Shown: in pieces, positions 26,878 through 35,567 of the stretch
Layout of the letters: every line of letters begins with the position of its first letter
Numbering within the stretch: the stretch's first letter is position 1
NCBI GenBank assembly: GCA_965197555.1
Contig: OZ240213.1
Span: forward strand, 992,001-1,056,000
DNA: 64,000 nucleotides
Origin: G965197555 sp965197555
GTDB taxonomy: Bacteria; Chloroflexota; Dehalococcoidia; Lucifugimonadales; UBA3495
Direction of reading: 5' to 3'
The notes under the pieces: generated by a model
The model's input: only the letters and a program-made list of their open reading frames with translations
Told to the model about the DNA's origin: nothing
Database searches by the model: none
Program-made: the position numbers and the translations under genes

Positions 26878-27025
26878 CTATGCCGCGCCGGAATCAGCGC
26901 CATTGTCGTCATCCTGGTACGCCCCGATAACCGCGATGTCACCGTCCACCGCCACCGCATACCCGAACTTGTCGCCCCCCACGCCGTCCAGCTTGCTGGT
27001 TTTGAGCAGGTGCAATACCTCGTAT
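25725..27025 (-). other. Propeller 5 (seven FG-GAP blades) nested in Fn3
   Basis: Seven blades with FG-x-(S/A)VAV cores lie between the Fn3 half ending ILRYEVLH and the half beginning DWEEVPG. The TAG codon falls in blade 1, at the Tyr of the usual AAYVFT strand. Confidence 0.75.
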
Positions 27026-30000
27026 CTGAGTATGGTCGCGTCTTGAGGGTCCCCCCAATCCAGTCTCACCCAACCGTTGCCCTCCGTCGGGTCCTTCAGG
27101 TCCGGTCGGAGTGGCGGCATCGGCAAAGGCTTGGCGCTGGCTTCGTTCGATGCGGGGCCAAATTCGTCATCCAGAGCGTTCTCCGGGTCCACCGTGTCCA
27201 CCGCCCGGATTTGGAACGTGTATGTGGTGCCATTTTCCAGTTTGCCACCATTGTCCAATTCATCAACGGTAAGGCCTTTGGTGCCAGCTTCGATGTCGGT
27301 GATGACGTCGGCGGGGTCGATGTCGGTGTACGTTGTCCCGCCGCTGGTGCTGTACTGGTATCTGTCGATGGAAGAGTCGTTGGGGTCGTCCCAGATGAGC
27401 TGCACCGCCTTGTCCCCCGCCTTCGCCTCTAGATTGGTCGGGGCGGCAGGCGGCGTACCCATGGGCGTGGCCTCGAGACCGTCCGAGGGATCGCCAGGAC
27501 CGGTGTCCTGATCGTCTCTGGCCCGGATTTCAAAGGTGTACTCTACGCCGTTGGTCAGGCCGGTCGCCGTGTACTGGTGGGCGATGGACCGGCCCACGCG
27601 TCTTGAAACCACGATCCAGTCGTCGGAGCTGCCGTTTTCGCCCCAGCTCGACGAGCCGTCGTTCCCGGTCCACTGGTATTCATACTTATCGATCGAAGAG
27701 TCGTGGGGGTCGACCCACTTCAGGAGCACCTGAGTGTCGCCCGCGGTTGCGGTGAGGATCGGCGCGGCCGGTGTCGCACTAGCGGGCGTGGCATCGACCG
27801 TGGACACGGGGCCTTCGTCGATCACGTTCACCGCCCGCACCGCAAACGTGTACGTGGTGAGGTTGGTCAGGCCGAGCACCGTGTAATTGTCGGTGCTCGG
27901 CCCGCTGTCGGGAATACTCATGAAGGTCGTGCCGCCGTCGGTGTTGTACTCGTACCTCGTGATGGGAGCTCTTGTGGCGTTGGCGGTAGCCGCAGTCCAG
28001 CTCAACGTCACCTGTGTGTCGCCCGCGGCTACCGACAGCCCCCTCGGCGCGACCGGCTTCCCCAAGGGCGTGGCGCTGGCTCCGGCCGAGGCGGGACCAG
28101 CGCCCCTTCGGTTCAGCGCCCGGACTTGGAAAGTGTACTCATCACCGTTGCTCAAATCGGTATCGGGATCGTCGAGCTCCTTGGCTACTGTGTGGGAAGT
28201 GGTCCCCGATCCGCTTCCGGTAATGTCCATCCAATCGGGTATGCCCAACACATGGACCGAACCGGCATCCATGCCAGTTGCGATGTCGTCACTGTACGCC
28301 CCAACCAGTGCGAGATCACCGCGTTGATCATCCAGGTCCACTGCCACTGACCATCCGAACCTGTCGTTGGCCGCGCCTTCAGGGGCGGTGAGCTTGAGCG
28401 TCTCCAAGGTGCTGGCCCAGCCGAGGGCAGGCTTGGTGAAAACATACGCCGACCCGGAATTGCGTCCGTTGTCGTCGTCTTGCCACGACCCAACTGCGAC
28501 GGTATCATCCTCCACCGCCACGGACACTCCGAACTTATCTCCAGCTGCGGCGTCGGAGGCGGTGAGCTTGGCCTTCTCGTCCCACACTTCCGATTCCCTG
28601 GTGAAGACGTAAGCCGCGCCGGAACCGGCGCCGGTTCCGGGGTCGTTGTGCTGCCTTGCTCCTACCACCGCGGTGTCGCCGTCCAGCGCCACGGAAAACC
28701 CGAAATAGTCGCTCGGCTGGAGGTCGGAGGCGGTCAGCTTGGTAGTCTCATTACCGTTGTAATTAACGTCGGCCCAGCCATCGTCCGAGTCAGGCTTCAC
28801 GAATATGTAGGCCGAACCATTTCCTGTGCGACCGAAGGCCGTGGACGACCCGAACGCCCCTGCCAATACAGTGTCGCCGTCCACCGCTACCGAGTACCCT
28901 AAATATGCCAGCGACAAGCCGTCGGAGGCGGTGAGCTTGGCCGATTGGCTCCACACACCGTTAGCCTTGGTGAACACATAGGCCGCACCAGCGCTCAGCC
29001 GGCCGCCAACGTCGGCGAGGCGAGACCCGATCACCAGGGTGCTATCGTCCAAATCTACGGAACCTCCGAAGAGGGAGTACGCCTCGGGGACAGTGGGGGT
29101 CAGCTTGGCCGTCAGCCCGTCCTTGGCTGTTTGTGACAAGGCGGCCCAGGCGGCCCAGCCTCCGGTGGGCTTGGTGAATACGTAGGCCGCACCGGAATTT
29201 GTCAGGGTAGCACTGCCGTTGTATGCGTGGGCTCCAACCACTACGGTGTCACCGTCCACCGCAACCGACCACCCGAACTGGTCGCCCGAATTCTCGCCTT
29301 CGAGCTTGACCTGCTGGGTCCATTTGCCGCTGGCATTCCTGGTGAATATGTGTACCGAACCCTTCTTATTATTTGCCCGGTCCGCCCCAACCACCGCCGT
29401 GTCGCCGTCGATTGCTACGGAAATCCCGAAATGGGCGCTGGCCGCCCCGTCGGCGGCGGTGAGCCAGTCCTCCGGGACCACCTTCGCTAGCTCGTACCCG
29501 GTTATCGTCGAGTTGCCGGGGTTATCCCAGCTCAACGTCACTCGGGTGTCGCCAGCCACCGCTCCCAACCCGGTCGGCTTGACTGGCTTCGGAGCCTTGG
29601 GAGTGGCGCTGGCGCTGTTTGAGGCCGGCCCTTCGCCGGAGGCGTTTGCCGCGCGGATGCGGAACCAATACTCCTGGTAGTTGGTGAGGTCGATCACGGT
29701 GTGGGACGTAGTCGTCTTTCCACCGAAGTCGGTCCAGTCCCCGATGTCGAACACGTAGGCCGCGCCGGCGTTCGAGACGCTGTTGTCCAGAGCGTCGGTC
29801 CCGGCGGCGTTATCCGCCCCAACCATCGCCGTGTCACCGTCAACTGCGACGGCCCCCCCGAACTTGTCGTTGGCCGCAGCATCGGAGCCGGTGAACCTGG
29901 CCGCCTCACTACGGTCGGCCCAGCCGGTGCTGGGCTTGGTGAATACGTAGGCCGCACCGGTATTGTTGACGGCGGCACTCTGGTCGACTCCGTCCGCCCC

Positions 30001-33000
30001 GACAACGACGATGTCACCGTCCACCGCTACGGAATTTCCGAAGTTGTTGCCGCGGCCGTCGTGATCGGGGTCGTCGGACGAGAGTTTGGCTTTTTCGACC
30101 CATCCTTCGGATTCCTTGATGAATACGTAAACCCATTCCTGCCCTTCCGCCCCAATCAAGGCGGTGTTACCGTCCATCGCTACGGAAGCACCGAATAAGT
30201 CGTTGGTCCCGCCGTCGGAGGCGGCAAGCTTGGTCACAGTATTGGCCGTCGTAGTTGTGTTGGTCCAGCCGTTGCCGGGCTTGTCGAACACGTAGGCCGC
30301 GCCCTTGCCGTTGTCTCCCTTCACGCCGATCAATACTGTGCTACCGTCCACGGCGACGGACTGGCCGAAGTAGTCGTTCGCTAACGGGTTGGAGGCGGTG
30401 AGCTTGGCCGCCTGGCTCCACCCGGTGGAATCCTTGGTGAATACGTAGGCAGAACCCTTGTTGCTGTCATCACGCCAAGCTCCGACTACTACTGTGCCGG
30501 TGGATTCGTCAACCGCTACGGACCTTCCGAACTCGTCGCCCGCTTGGGCGTCGTCGGCGATCAGTTTGGTAGTCAACCCGTCCTTGGCAGTATCCGTCAG
30601 GCCGTCCCAATTGGCCCAGCCTCCGGTAGGATTGCTGAACACGTATGCCGAACCGGCAGTGGCGATGTCAGCGTTTCCGCCGGATTCCACAGCGGTGAGG
30701 CCGTCCGAAAGCACGCCAACCACTATGGTGTCACCGTCCAACGCTACGGAAAATCCGAGCTGATCACCCCCCTCAGGGTCCTTAGCTATGAGCTTAGCCC
30801 TCCGGCTCCAACCATCGGTACCCTTGGTGAATACGAAGGCCGCACCAGTCTGAACACCGTTGTTCATGTCCCCGGGCACTCCGATCACGGCCGTGTCGCC
30901 GTCAACGGCTACGGCGTTGCCGAAAACGTCGTTCTTCGCCGCGCCGTCGCCTTCGACCAGCTTTGCGATTTCGGCGTGCCGCCATACCTGGTACTTCGTG
31001 ATAGTGGCGCTGCCCGGATCGTCCCAGGAAAGCGCGACCTGCGCATCACCCGGGGCGGCCGACAGGTTCGCGGGGGAGGCCGGGACCATGACGGCTTCGA
31101 CAGTGGATGCCGCGCCGTTGCCCAAACTGTTCACCGCACGCAGCGCCAAGGCGTACGTTCTGCCGTTGGTCAGGCCGGTTACGGTGTAGGTCGTGGTGGT
31201 AGTGTTGCTGCCGACGACATCGTCAAAACTTGCGCCCCCCGTGCTGTACTTGTATCCCGTGATTGTGGTGTCGTTTGGATTGTTCCAGGAAAGCGCAACC
31301 TGGCCGTTCCCCACCGTGGCCGACAGGTTGGCCGGGGCGTGTGGTACCGCCTTGGGCGTGGCGTCGAGCCTGTTCGAGGCCAGGCCATGTCCGCTGGTGT
31401 TCACCGCTCGGAGCTGGAAAGTGTACATCACGTCATTGGTCAAGCCTGTCACCGCGTAGGAGGTCGCGTTCGCTCCGCTGGCCGCGCTGTCGGAAATGTC
31501 AGTCCAGGAGGGGATGCCCATAATATGGGCTGCCCCTTTATTACTCTCGTCCCCGTACGCGCCAACCACGGCGGTACTACCGTCCACCGCTACGGACCAC
31601 CCGAAGCGGTCTTCCGCCGCGCCATCGTGGTCGATGATTTTGGCCGTCTCCGTAGTGGTGACCCAGCCGCTGTTAATGGGCTTGGTGAAGAGGTAAGCCG
31701 AGCCGGATTTATCCCCGTTGTCGTCGTCCAGGTGCGCCCCAATCACGACGGTGTTGCCGTACACCGCCACGGAAATTCCGAATTCGTCGCCTCTCGCCCC
31801 GTCGGAGGCGGTAAGCATGGCTGTCTCAGTACCGGTGGCCCACGCGTTGCCAGGCTTGGTGAAAACGTAGGCCGCACCGGAATTGTTCACGGTGTCACTT
31901 TGGTCGTGTTGGTGCGCGCCGACTACGACGGTGTTACCGTTTATCGCCACGGAAGTACCGAACTCATCTCCCGCTGCAGCGTCGGAGGCGGTCAGCTTGG
32001 CCGTCAAAGTGGCCTTGCCATCGGCGTCCAGGGAGTCCCAGTCTTCCCAATCATTCGAGCCGTCGTTGTTGGCATCGGTCGAGGGCTTGGTGATAGCGTA
32101 GACCGAACCGGCCTTGTGGGCCCCGACGACGATGGCGTTACCGTCAATCGCCACGGAATTACCGAACTTATCTCCCGCCGCGGCGCCGGGGGCGGTCACC
32201 TTGGCCGTTAAGTTGGCCTTGCCATCGGCGCTCAGGCTGTTCCAGTCGTCCCATCCGTCGTCGCCCGAGGGCTTGGTGAAGACGTAGACCGAACCGGACT
32301 CAGCGCCGCCGTCGTCGTCCATGTGCGCGCCGACCACTATGGTGTCGCCATCCACCGCAACGGAATAACCGAACTGGTCCCCGTCTGCAGCGTCGGAGGC
32401 GGTCAGCTGGGCCGTCTGCTTCCACATCCCCTGGGAATCCTTGGTGAATATGTAAGCCGAACCGGTATTGGTGACCTGGCCCTCGCCCGGTTCGCCCTCG
32501 TCGTTTTCGTAGGCCCCGACCACGGCGGTGTCGCCATCCAATGCTACGGACCGCCCGAACCCGTCGCCATCGTCCCCGTCCGAGGGATTCAGCGTGGCGT
32601 TCTTGGTCCACACCCCGGATACCGAATTCCAGGTGAATACGTAAGCCGCACCCGGGCGATTGTTGAGGTCAGCGTCATAAGCCTGCAACGCCCCAACCAA
32701 CGCGGTGTCAGCGTCTGCCGCCACAGCCATCCCGAAGTAGTCGTCCACCGTGCCGTCGGAGGAGGTAAGCTTTCTCGGCGTAATCTGCAACAGCTGGTAC
32801 TTGGTTATGGTGGAATCGTCGGGGTCGTCCCAGCCCAACTCCACTTGAGAGTTGTACTCGATCCCGGTGAGTCCGGTGGGCTTGGCCGGCAGTATCAAGG
32901 CGGTCACGGTGGACGCCTCGCCGTTACCGGTAGGGTTCACCGCACGCAACGCCAACGTGTACTCGGTGCTGTTGGTCAGGCCGGTGACGGTGTATGCAGT

Positions 33001-33918
33001 GGTGGCCGAGTTGCTGCCACCGTCGAAGTCCGAGAAATTCGCGCCCCCGTCGGTGCTGTACTGGTACTTCGTGATTGTGGCGTTGCCCGGATCGTCCCAG
33101 GAAAGGGCGACCTGTCCGTCTCCAGGCGTGGCCCGAAGGTTCCGCGGGGCGAGTGGCGCGGGCGTCGGCGTGGCGGTGTCAGTGGCTGCCCCACCCACAC
33201 CGGAAGAGTTCACCGCGCGCACCGCCAACGTGTATGTCGTGCCGTTGGCCAGGGCCGTATCGGTGCCGTCGCTCAGGACGGTCACGTTGTAGGTAATGGT
33301 GGAAGCGTCGCTGTCGGGGATGTCCGCGAAGTTCGTGCCGCCGTCGGTGCTGTATTGATATTTCGTTATGGAGTCGTTGCCAGGGTCGTCCCAGGAAAGG
33401 TCGACCCGCTGGTCGCGCGGCGTTGCCTTGAACTCCGTCGGGGCGGCCGGCATCATCACCGCGGTGTCGGTGGATACCCCACCGTTGCCGGCACTGTTGA
33501 CCGCGCGCACATCAAACGTGTGGGTGGTCCCGTTGGTCAGATTTCCAACGGTATATTTGAACTTACCCGTTTCACTGGAGTCGATGTCCGTGAGGGCTAT
33601 GTCGGTGTAGCCCGTGCCGCCGTCGGTGCTGTACTGATACTTGGTGATGTAGGCGTCTTGCGGGTCGTCCCAGGAAAGCACAACCTGGCCGTCACCGACC
33701 GCGGCGTCGAGATTGGCCGGGGCCGCTGGGAGGTCGAGCACTTGATTGACACTGATTTTTAGCAGGTTGACACTGGCCTGCCAACCTGTGCCGAATGGAA
33801 AGTAGCGGAAACCCTCAATTGTCCACCCGGTGGCCGCGCCGGAATCCTCACTGGTGGATGTCGTAGTTCTCAATCGGGGAGGAGTTCCGGTGCCGCTATA
33901 AGTCAGGTGTACGAAGTA
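26878..33918 (-). CDS. Central segment: Fn3 domains with propellers 2-4 and start of propeller 5
   Basis: About 2,340 codons lie between the IS insertion and the TAG at 26878-26880. The segment opens with the end of the second anchor-type beta domain (YFVHLTYSG). Fn3 domains follow in order, three uninterrupted then one holding propeller 2, one uninterrupted, two consecutive ones holding propellers 3 and 4, three uninterrupted, and one holding propeller 5. Each Fn3 starts with a pattern like P-x-NL-x-A-x-x-GD-x-QV-x-LSWDDP. Translation is unlikely in the present state because no start or signal peptide precedes it. Large plus-strand open frames opposite this region are mirror artefacts of its GC-rich repeat codons. 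Confidence 0.85.
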   Translation of the reverse strand, partial: YFVHLTYSGTGTPPRLRTTTSTSEDSGAATGWTIEGFRYFPFGTGWQASVNLLKISVNQVLDLPAAPANLDAAVGDGQVVLSWDDPQDAYITKYQYSTDGGTGYTDIALTDIDSSETGKFKYTVGNLTNGTTHTFDVRAVNSAGNGGVSTDTAVMMPAAPTEFKATPRDQRVDLSWDDPGNDSITKYQYSTDGGTNFADIPDSDASTITYNVTVLSDGTDTALANGTTYTLAVRAVNSSGVGGAATDTATPTPAPLAPRNLRATPGDGQVALSWDDPGNATITKYQYSTDGGANFSDFDGGSNSATTAYTVTGLTNSTEYTLALRAVNPTGNGEASTVTALILPAKPTGLTGIEYNSQVELGWDDPDDSTITKYQLLQITPRKLTSSDGTVDDYFGMAVAADADTALVGALQAYDADLNNRPGAAYVFTWNSVSGVWTKNATLNPSDGDDGDGFGRSVALDGDTAVVGAYENDEGEPGEGQVTNTGSAYIFTKDSQGMWKQTAQLTASDAADGDQFGYSVAVDGDTIVVGAHMDDDGGAESGSVYVFTKPSGDDGWDDWNSLSADGKANLTAKVTAPGAAAGDKFGNSVAIDGNAIVVGAHKAGSVYAITKPSTDANNDGSNDWEDWDSLDADGKATLTAKLTASDAAAGDEFGTSVAINGNTVVVGAHQHDQSDTVNNSGAAYVFTKPGNAWATGTETAMLTASDGARGDEFGISVAVYGNTVVIGAHLDDDNGDKSGSAYLFTKPINSGWVTTTETAKIIDHDGAAEDRFGWSVAVDGSTAVVGAYGDESNKGAAHIMGIPSWTDISDSAASGANATSYAVTGLTNDVMYTFQLRAVNTSGHGLASNRLDATPKAVPHAPANLSATVGNGQVALSWNNPNDTTITGYKYSTGGASFDDVVGSNTTTTTYTVTGLTNGRTYALALRAVNSLGNGAASTVEAVMVPASPANLSAAPGDAQVALSWDDPGSATITKYQVWRHAEIAKLVEGDGAAKNDVFGNAVAVDGDTAVIGVPGDMNNGVQTGAAFVFTKGTDGWSRRAKLIAKDPEGGDQLGFSVALDGDTIVVGVLSDGLTAVESGGNADIATAGSAYVFSNPTGGWANWDGLTDTAKDGLTTKLIADDAQAGDEFGRSVAVDESTGTVVVGAWRDDSNKGSAYVFTKDSTGWSQAAKLTASNPLANDYFGQSVAVDGSTVLIGVKGDNGKGAAYVFDKPGNGWTNTTTTANTVTKLAASDGGTNDLFGASVAMDGNTALIGAEGQEWVYVFIKESEGWVEKAKLSSDDPDHDGRGNNFGNSVAVDGDIVVVGADGVDQSAAVNNTGAAYVFTKPSTGWADRSEAARFTGSDAAANDKFGGAVAVDGDTAMVGADNAAGTDALDNSVSNAGAAYVFDIGDWTDFGGKTTTSHTVIDLTNYQEYWFRIRAANASGEGPASNSASATPKAPKPVKPTGLGAVAGDTRVTLSWDNPGNSTITGYELAKVVPEDWLTAADGAASAHFGISVAIDGDTAVVGADRANNKKGSVHIFTRNASGKWTQQVKLEGENSGDQFGWSVAVDGDTVVVGAHAYNGSATLTNSGAAYVFTKPTGGWAAWAALSQTAKDGLTAKLTPTVPEAYSLFGGSVDLDDSTLVIGSRLADVGGRLSAGAAYVFTKANGVWSQSAKLTASDGLSLAYLGYSVAVDGDTVLAGAFGSSTAFGRTGNGSAYIFVKPDSDDGWADVNYNGNETTKLTASDLQPSDYFGFSVALDGDTAVVGARQHNDPGTGAGSGAAYVFTRESEVWDEKAKLTASDAAAGDKFGVSVAVEDDTVAVGSWQDDDNGRNSGSAYVFTKPALGWASTLETLKLTAPEGAANDRFGWSVAVDLDDQRGDLALVGAYSDDIATGMDAGSVHVLGIPDWMDITGSGSGTTSHTVAKELDDPDTDLSNGDEYTFQVRALNRRGAGPASAGASATPLGKPVAPRGLSVAAGDTQVTLSWTAATANATRAPITRYEYNTDGGTTFMSIPDSGPSTDNYTVLGLTNLTTYTFAVRAVNVIDEGPVSTVDATPASATPAAPILTATAGDTQVLLKWVDPHDSSIDKYEYQWTGNDGSSSWGENGSSDDWIVVSRRVGRSIAHQYTATGLTNGVEYTFEIRARDDQDTGPGDPSDGLEATPMGTPPAAPTNLEAKAGDKAVQLIWDDPNDSSIDRYQYSTSGGTTYTDIDPADVITDIEAGTKGLTVDELDNGGKLENGTTYTFQIRAVDTVDPENALDDEFGPASNEASAKPLPMPPLRPDLKDPTEGNGWVRLDWGDPQDATILRYEVLHLLKTSKLDGVGGDKFGYAVAVDGDIAVIGAYQDDDNGADSGAA
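28245..29500 (-). other. Propeller 4 (seven FG-GAP blades) nested in Fn3
   Basis: Seven blade cores can be read: FGISVAI, FGWSVAV, FGGSVDL, LGYSVAV, FGFSVAL, FGVSVAV and FGWSVAV. They are flanked by the Fn3 halves ending ITGYELAKV and starting PDWMDITG. Confidence 0.75.
29750..30980 (-). other. Propeller 3 (seven FG-GAP blades) nested in Fn3
   Basis: Seven blade cores can be read: FGNAVAV, LGFSVAL, FGRSVAV, FGQSVAV, FGASVAM, FGNSVAV and FGGAVAV. They lie between ITKYQVWRH and GDWTDFGG. Confidence 0.75.
31507..32790 (-). other. Propeller 2 (seven FG-GAP blades) nested in Fn3
   Basis: Seven blade cores can be read: FGMAVAA, FGRSVAL, FGYSVAV, FGNSVAI, FGTSVAI, FGISVAV and FGWSVAV. They lie between ITKYQLLQ and PSWTDISD. 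Confidence 0.75.
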
Positions 33919-35567
33919 GAGCCTGTCTCAGAAGTCTGATCTGGCAATGGGTGTGTCGTCAGGTGTACCTTCGAAGCGACACCAGTTGGGGAGATGCTGA
34001 TATGCCGCTTCGAGAGATGGGCCGAGAGCAGATGTGGATGTTGCCGCCTACCCTTGACGAACTGGTTCCCATGGACCATCCGGCGCGGTTTGTCGCTGAG
34101 TTCGTTGACGCGCTGGACCGGGATGGCTGGGCAGGGCTTGGCGTCGAGATAGAAGGGGAGGTGCTGGGAGCGCCAGCCTACCATCCCCGTGCACTGTTGA
34201 GTGTGTGGCTGTACGGCTTCATGACCGGAGTGCGCTCCTGCCGGAAACTGGAGGCTGCCTGCCGGGACCAGATACCGTACCTGTGGCTGACCGGGTGGCA
34301 GCATCCTGACCACAACACCCTGTGGCGGTTCTACAAGGGGCATCGACAGGCTATGAGGAAGCTGTTCGAGCGCTCGGTGCGCACGGCAGTGGCCATGGAG
34401 TTGGTGGACCTAGCGGTGCAGGCCGTGGACGGGACGAAGGTGGTGGCCAACGCCTCAGTGAACAGGAGCTATGATGCTGCGGGACTGAGTGGTCTGTTGG
34501 AGCGTCTCGAGAAAGCGATAGCCGACCTTGAGGCACAGAACGAAGCGGGAGAGGATGCTACTGTTGCCCATCTGCCAAAAGAGTTAGCCGACAAGGAGGT
34601 CTTGAGGGACCGGGTGAGGCAGGCGATGGCCGACCTCGGGAATCAGAAGCGCCACAAGCGGATCAACCTGACCGACCCGGAGGCCCGGCTGATGAAGGGC
34701 AGGCAGGGCATCGTGGCCGGGTACAATGCCCAGGCTATGGTCTCACCCATGGAGACCGCCGAGGGAGCGGCCGGCATGGTGGTCACCGCCGTGGACGTGG
34801 TTGATGCGGCCAATGACAATGCCCTGCTGGTGCCGATGATCGAGCAGGCGGAGGAGACGACCGGGACGAGGGTGCCGATGACATTGGCCGACGCTGGCTA
34901 CTTCGCCGTGAGCCACCTAGCGGAGTGCGACCGGCGAGGCCAGCAGGTGGTGGTGTCAGAAGCACGGCAGCGGTTCCTCACAGACGCGTATCACAAGGAC
35001 CGATTCACCTATGACGAGCAAAGCGACAGTTTTACGTGTCCACAGGGACGGAGGCTCAAGTTCCTTCGCATCCAACATACGAATGGAGTTCCGCTGCGTC
35101 TGTACCGAGCCTCTGGAGCCGTCTGCCAGGCGTGCCCGGCCTTCGGAGTCTGTACGAGAGCCCGCGAGACCGGCCGCAGTCTGGCGATAGGGCCCCATGA
35201 CGGAGTGCTACGCCGCCACCGCGCCTGGAGGACCACGTTAGCCGCCAAAGAGGCGTACCGGCTCAGAAAGCAGCTGGTCGAGCCGGTCTTCGGAATCATC
35301 AAGGAACAGCAGGTGGCACGTAGGTTCCTGCTGCGTGGCCTCGCCAACGTGGCGGCCGAGTGGACCATGTTGGCCACCGCCTTCAACCTGCGCACGCTCT
35401 ACCGGATGTGGCGCTCCTCCCTCCATCTTCAACCCTCTACCTGACGGTCTGGAACCTTGTCATGTCTCGTGAGCTGAGGCCATTGACAGCGATCCCTCAC
35501 CCCATCGTCTGCCTAATACTTCGCGTCGGATTAAGCCTGCCAACGGACGTCCTTCTGAGACAAGCTC
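33919..35567 (+). mobile_element. IS1182-like insertion sequence, complete, 1,649 bp
   Basis: The element is bounded by 16-bp terminal inverted repeats: left GAGCCTGTCTCAGAAG, and right (reverse complement) GAGCTTGTCTCAGAAG, with 15 of 16 identical. It is flanked by a 4-bp target duplication AGTA (33915-33918 and 35568-35571). It carries one transposase gene. Removal of the element plus one AGTA restores the giant gene's frame exactly across ANAHY/FVHLTYSG, so both boundaries are well supported. The near-intact ends and open transposase frame suggest a recent insertion. Confidence 0.92.
34002..35444 (+). CDS. IS1182-family DDE transposase
   Basis: The transposase has about 480 residues. The N-terminal DUF772-like domain includes HPARFVAEFVDAL and YHPRALLSVWLYGF. 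The catalytic core shows the first Asp in AVDGTKVVANAS, the second Asp in TLADAGYF and the Glu in QLVEPVFGIIKEQ. A Cys-rich stretch (C-x2-C-x5-C) lies at VCQACPAFGVCTRA. The ATG at 34002 has GGGGAG 8 bases upstream; an in-frame start at 33951 is less likely. The frame is open from end to end, so it is probably functional. Confidence 0.9.
   Translation: MPLREMGREQMWMLPPTLDELVPMDHPARFVAEFVDALDRDGWAGLGVEIEGEVLGAPAYHPRALLSVWLYGFMTGVRSCRKLEAACRDQIPYLWLTGWQHPDHNTLWRFYKGHRQAMRKLFERSVRTAVAMELVDLAVQAVDGTKVVANASVNRSYDAAGLSGLLERLEKAIADLEAQNEAGEDATVAHLPKELADKEVLRDRVRQAMADLGNQKRHKRINLTDPEARLMKGRQGIVAGYNAQAMVSPMETAEGAAGMVVTAVDVVDAANDNALLVPMIEQAEETTGTRVPMTLADAGYFAVSHLAECDRRGQQVVVSEARQRFLTDAYHKDRFTYDEQSDSFTCPQGRRLKFLRIQHTNGVPLRLYRASGAVCQACPAFGVCTRARETGRSLAIGPHDGVLRRHRAWRTTLAAKEAYRLRKQLVEPVFGIIKEQQVARRFLLRGLANVAAEWTMLATAFNLRTLYRMWRSSLHLQPST

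Noticed and set aside
26878..26880. Selenocysteine or pyrrolysine recoding of the stop in the giant gene
   Set aside because: The codon is TAG at a conserved Tyr in a repeated strand; a simple TAC-to-TAG change explains it and there is no sign of Pyl machinery.
30544..33762. Long plus-strand open frames (about 555 and 479 codons) opposite the giant gene
   Set aside because: They are antisense to repeated FG-GAP/Fn3 codons; their translations are repetitive mirror products with no family motifs or ribosome-binding sites.
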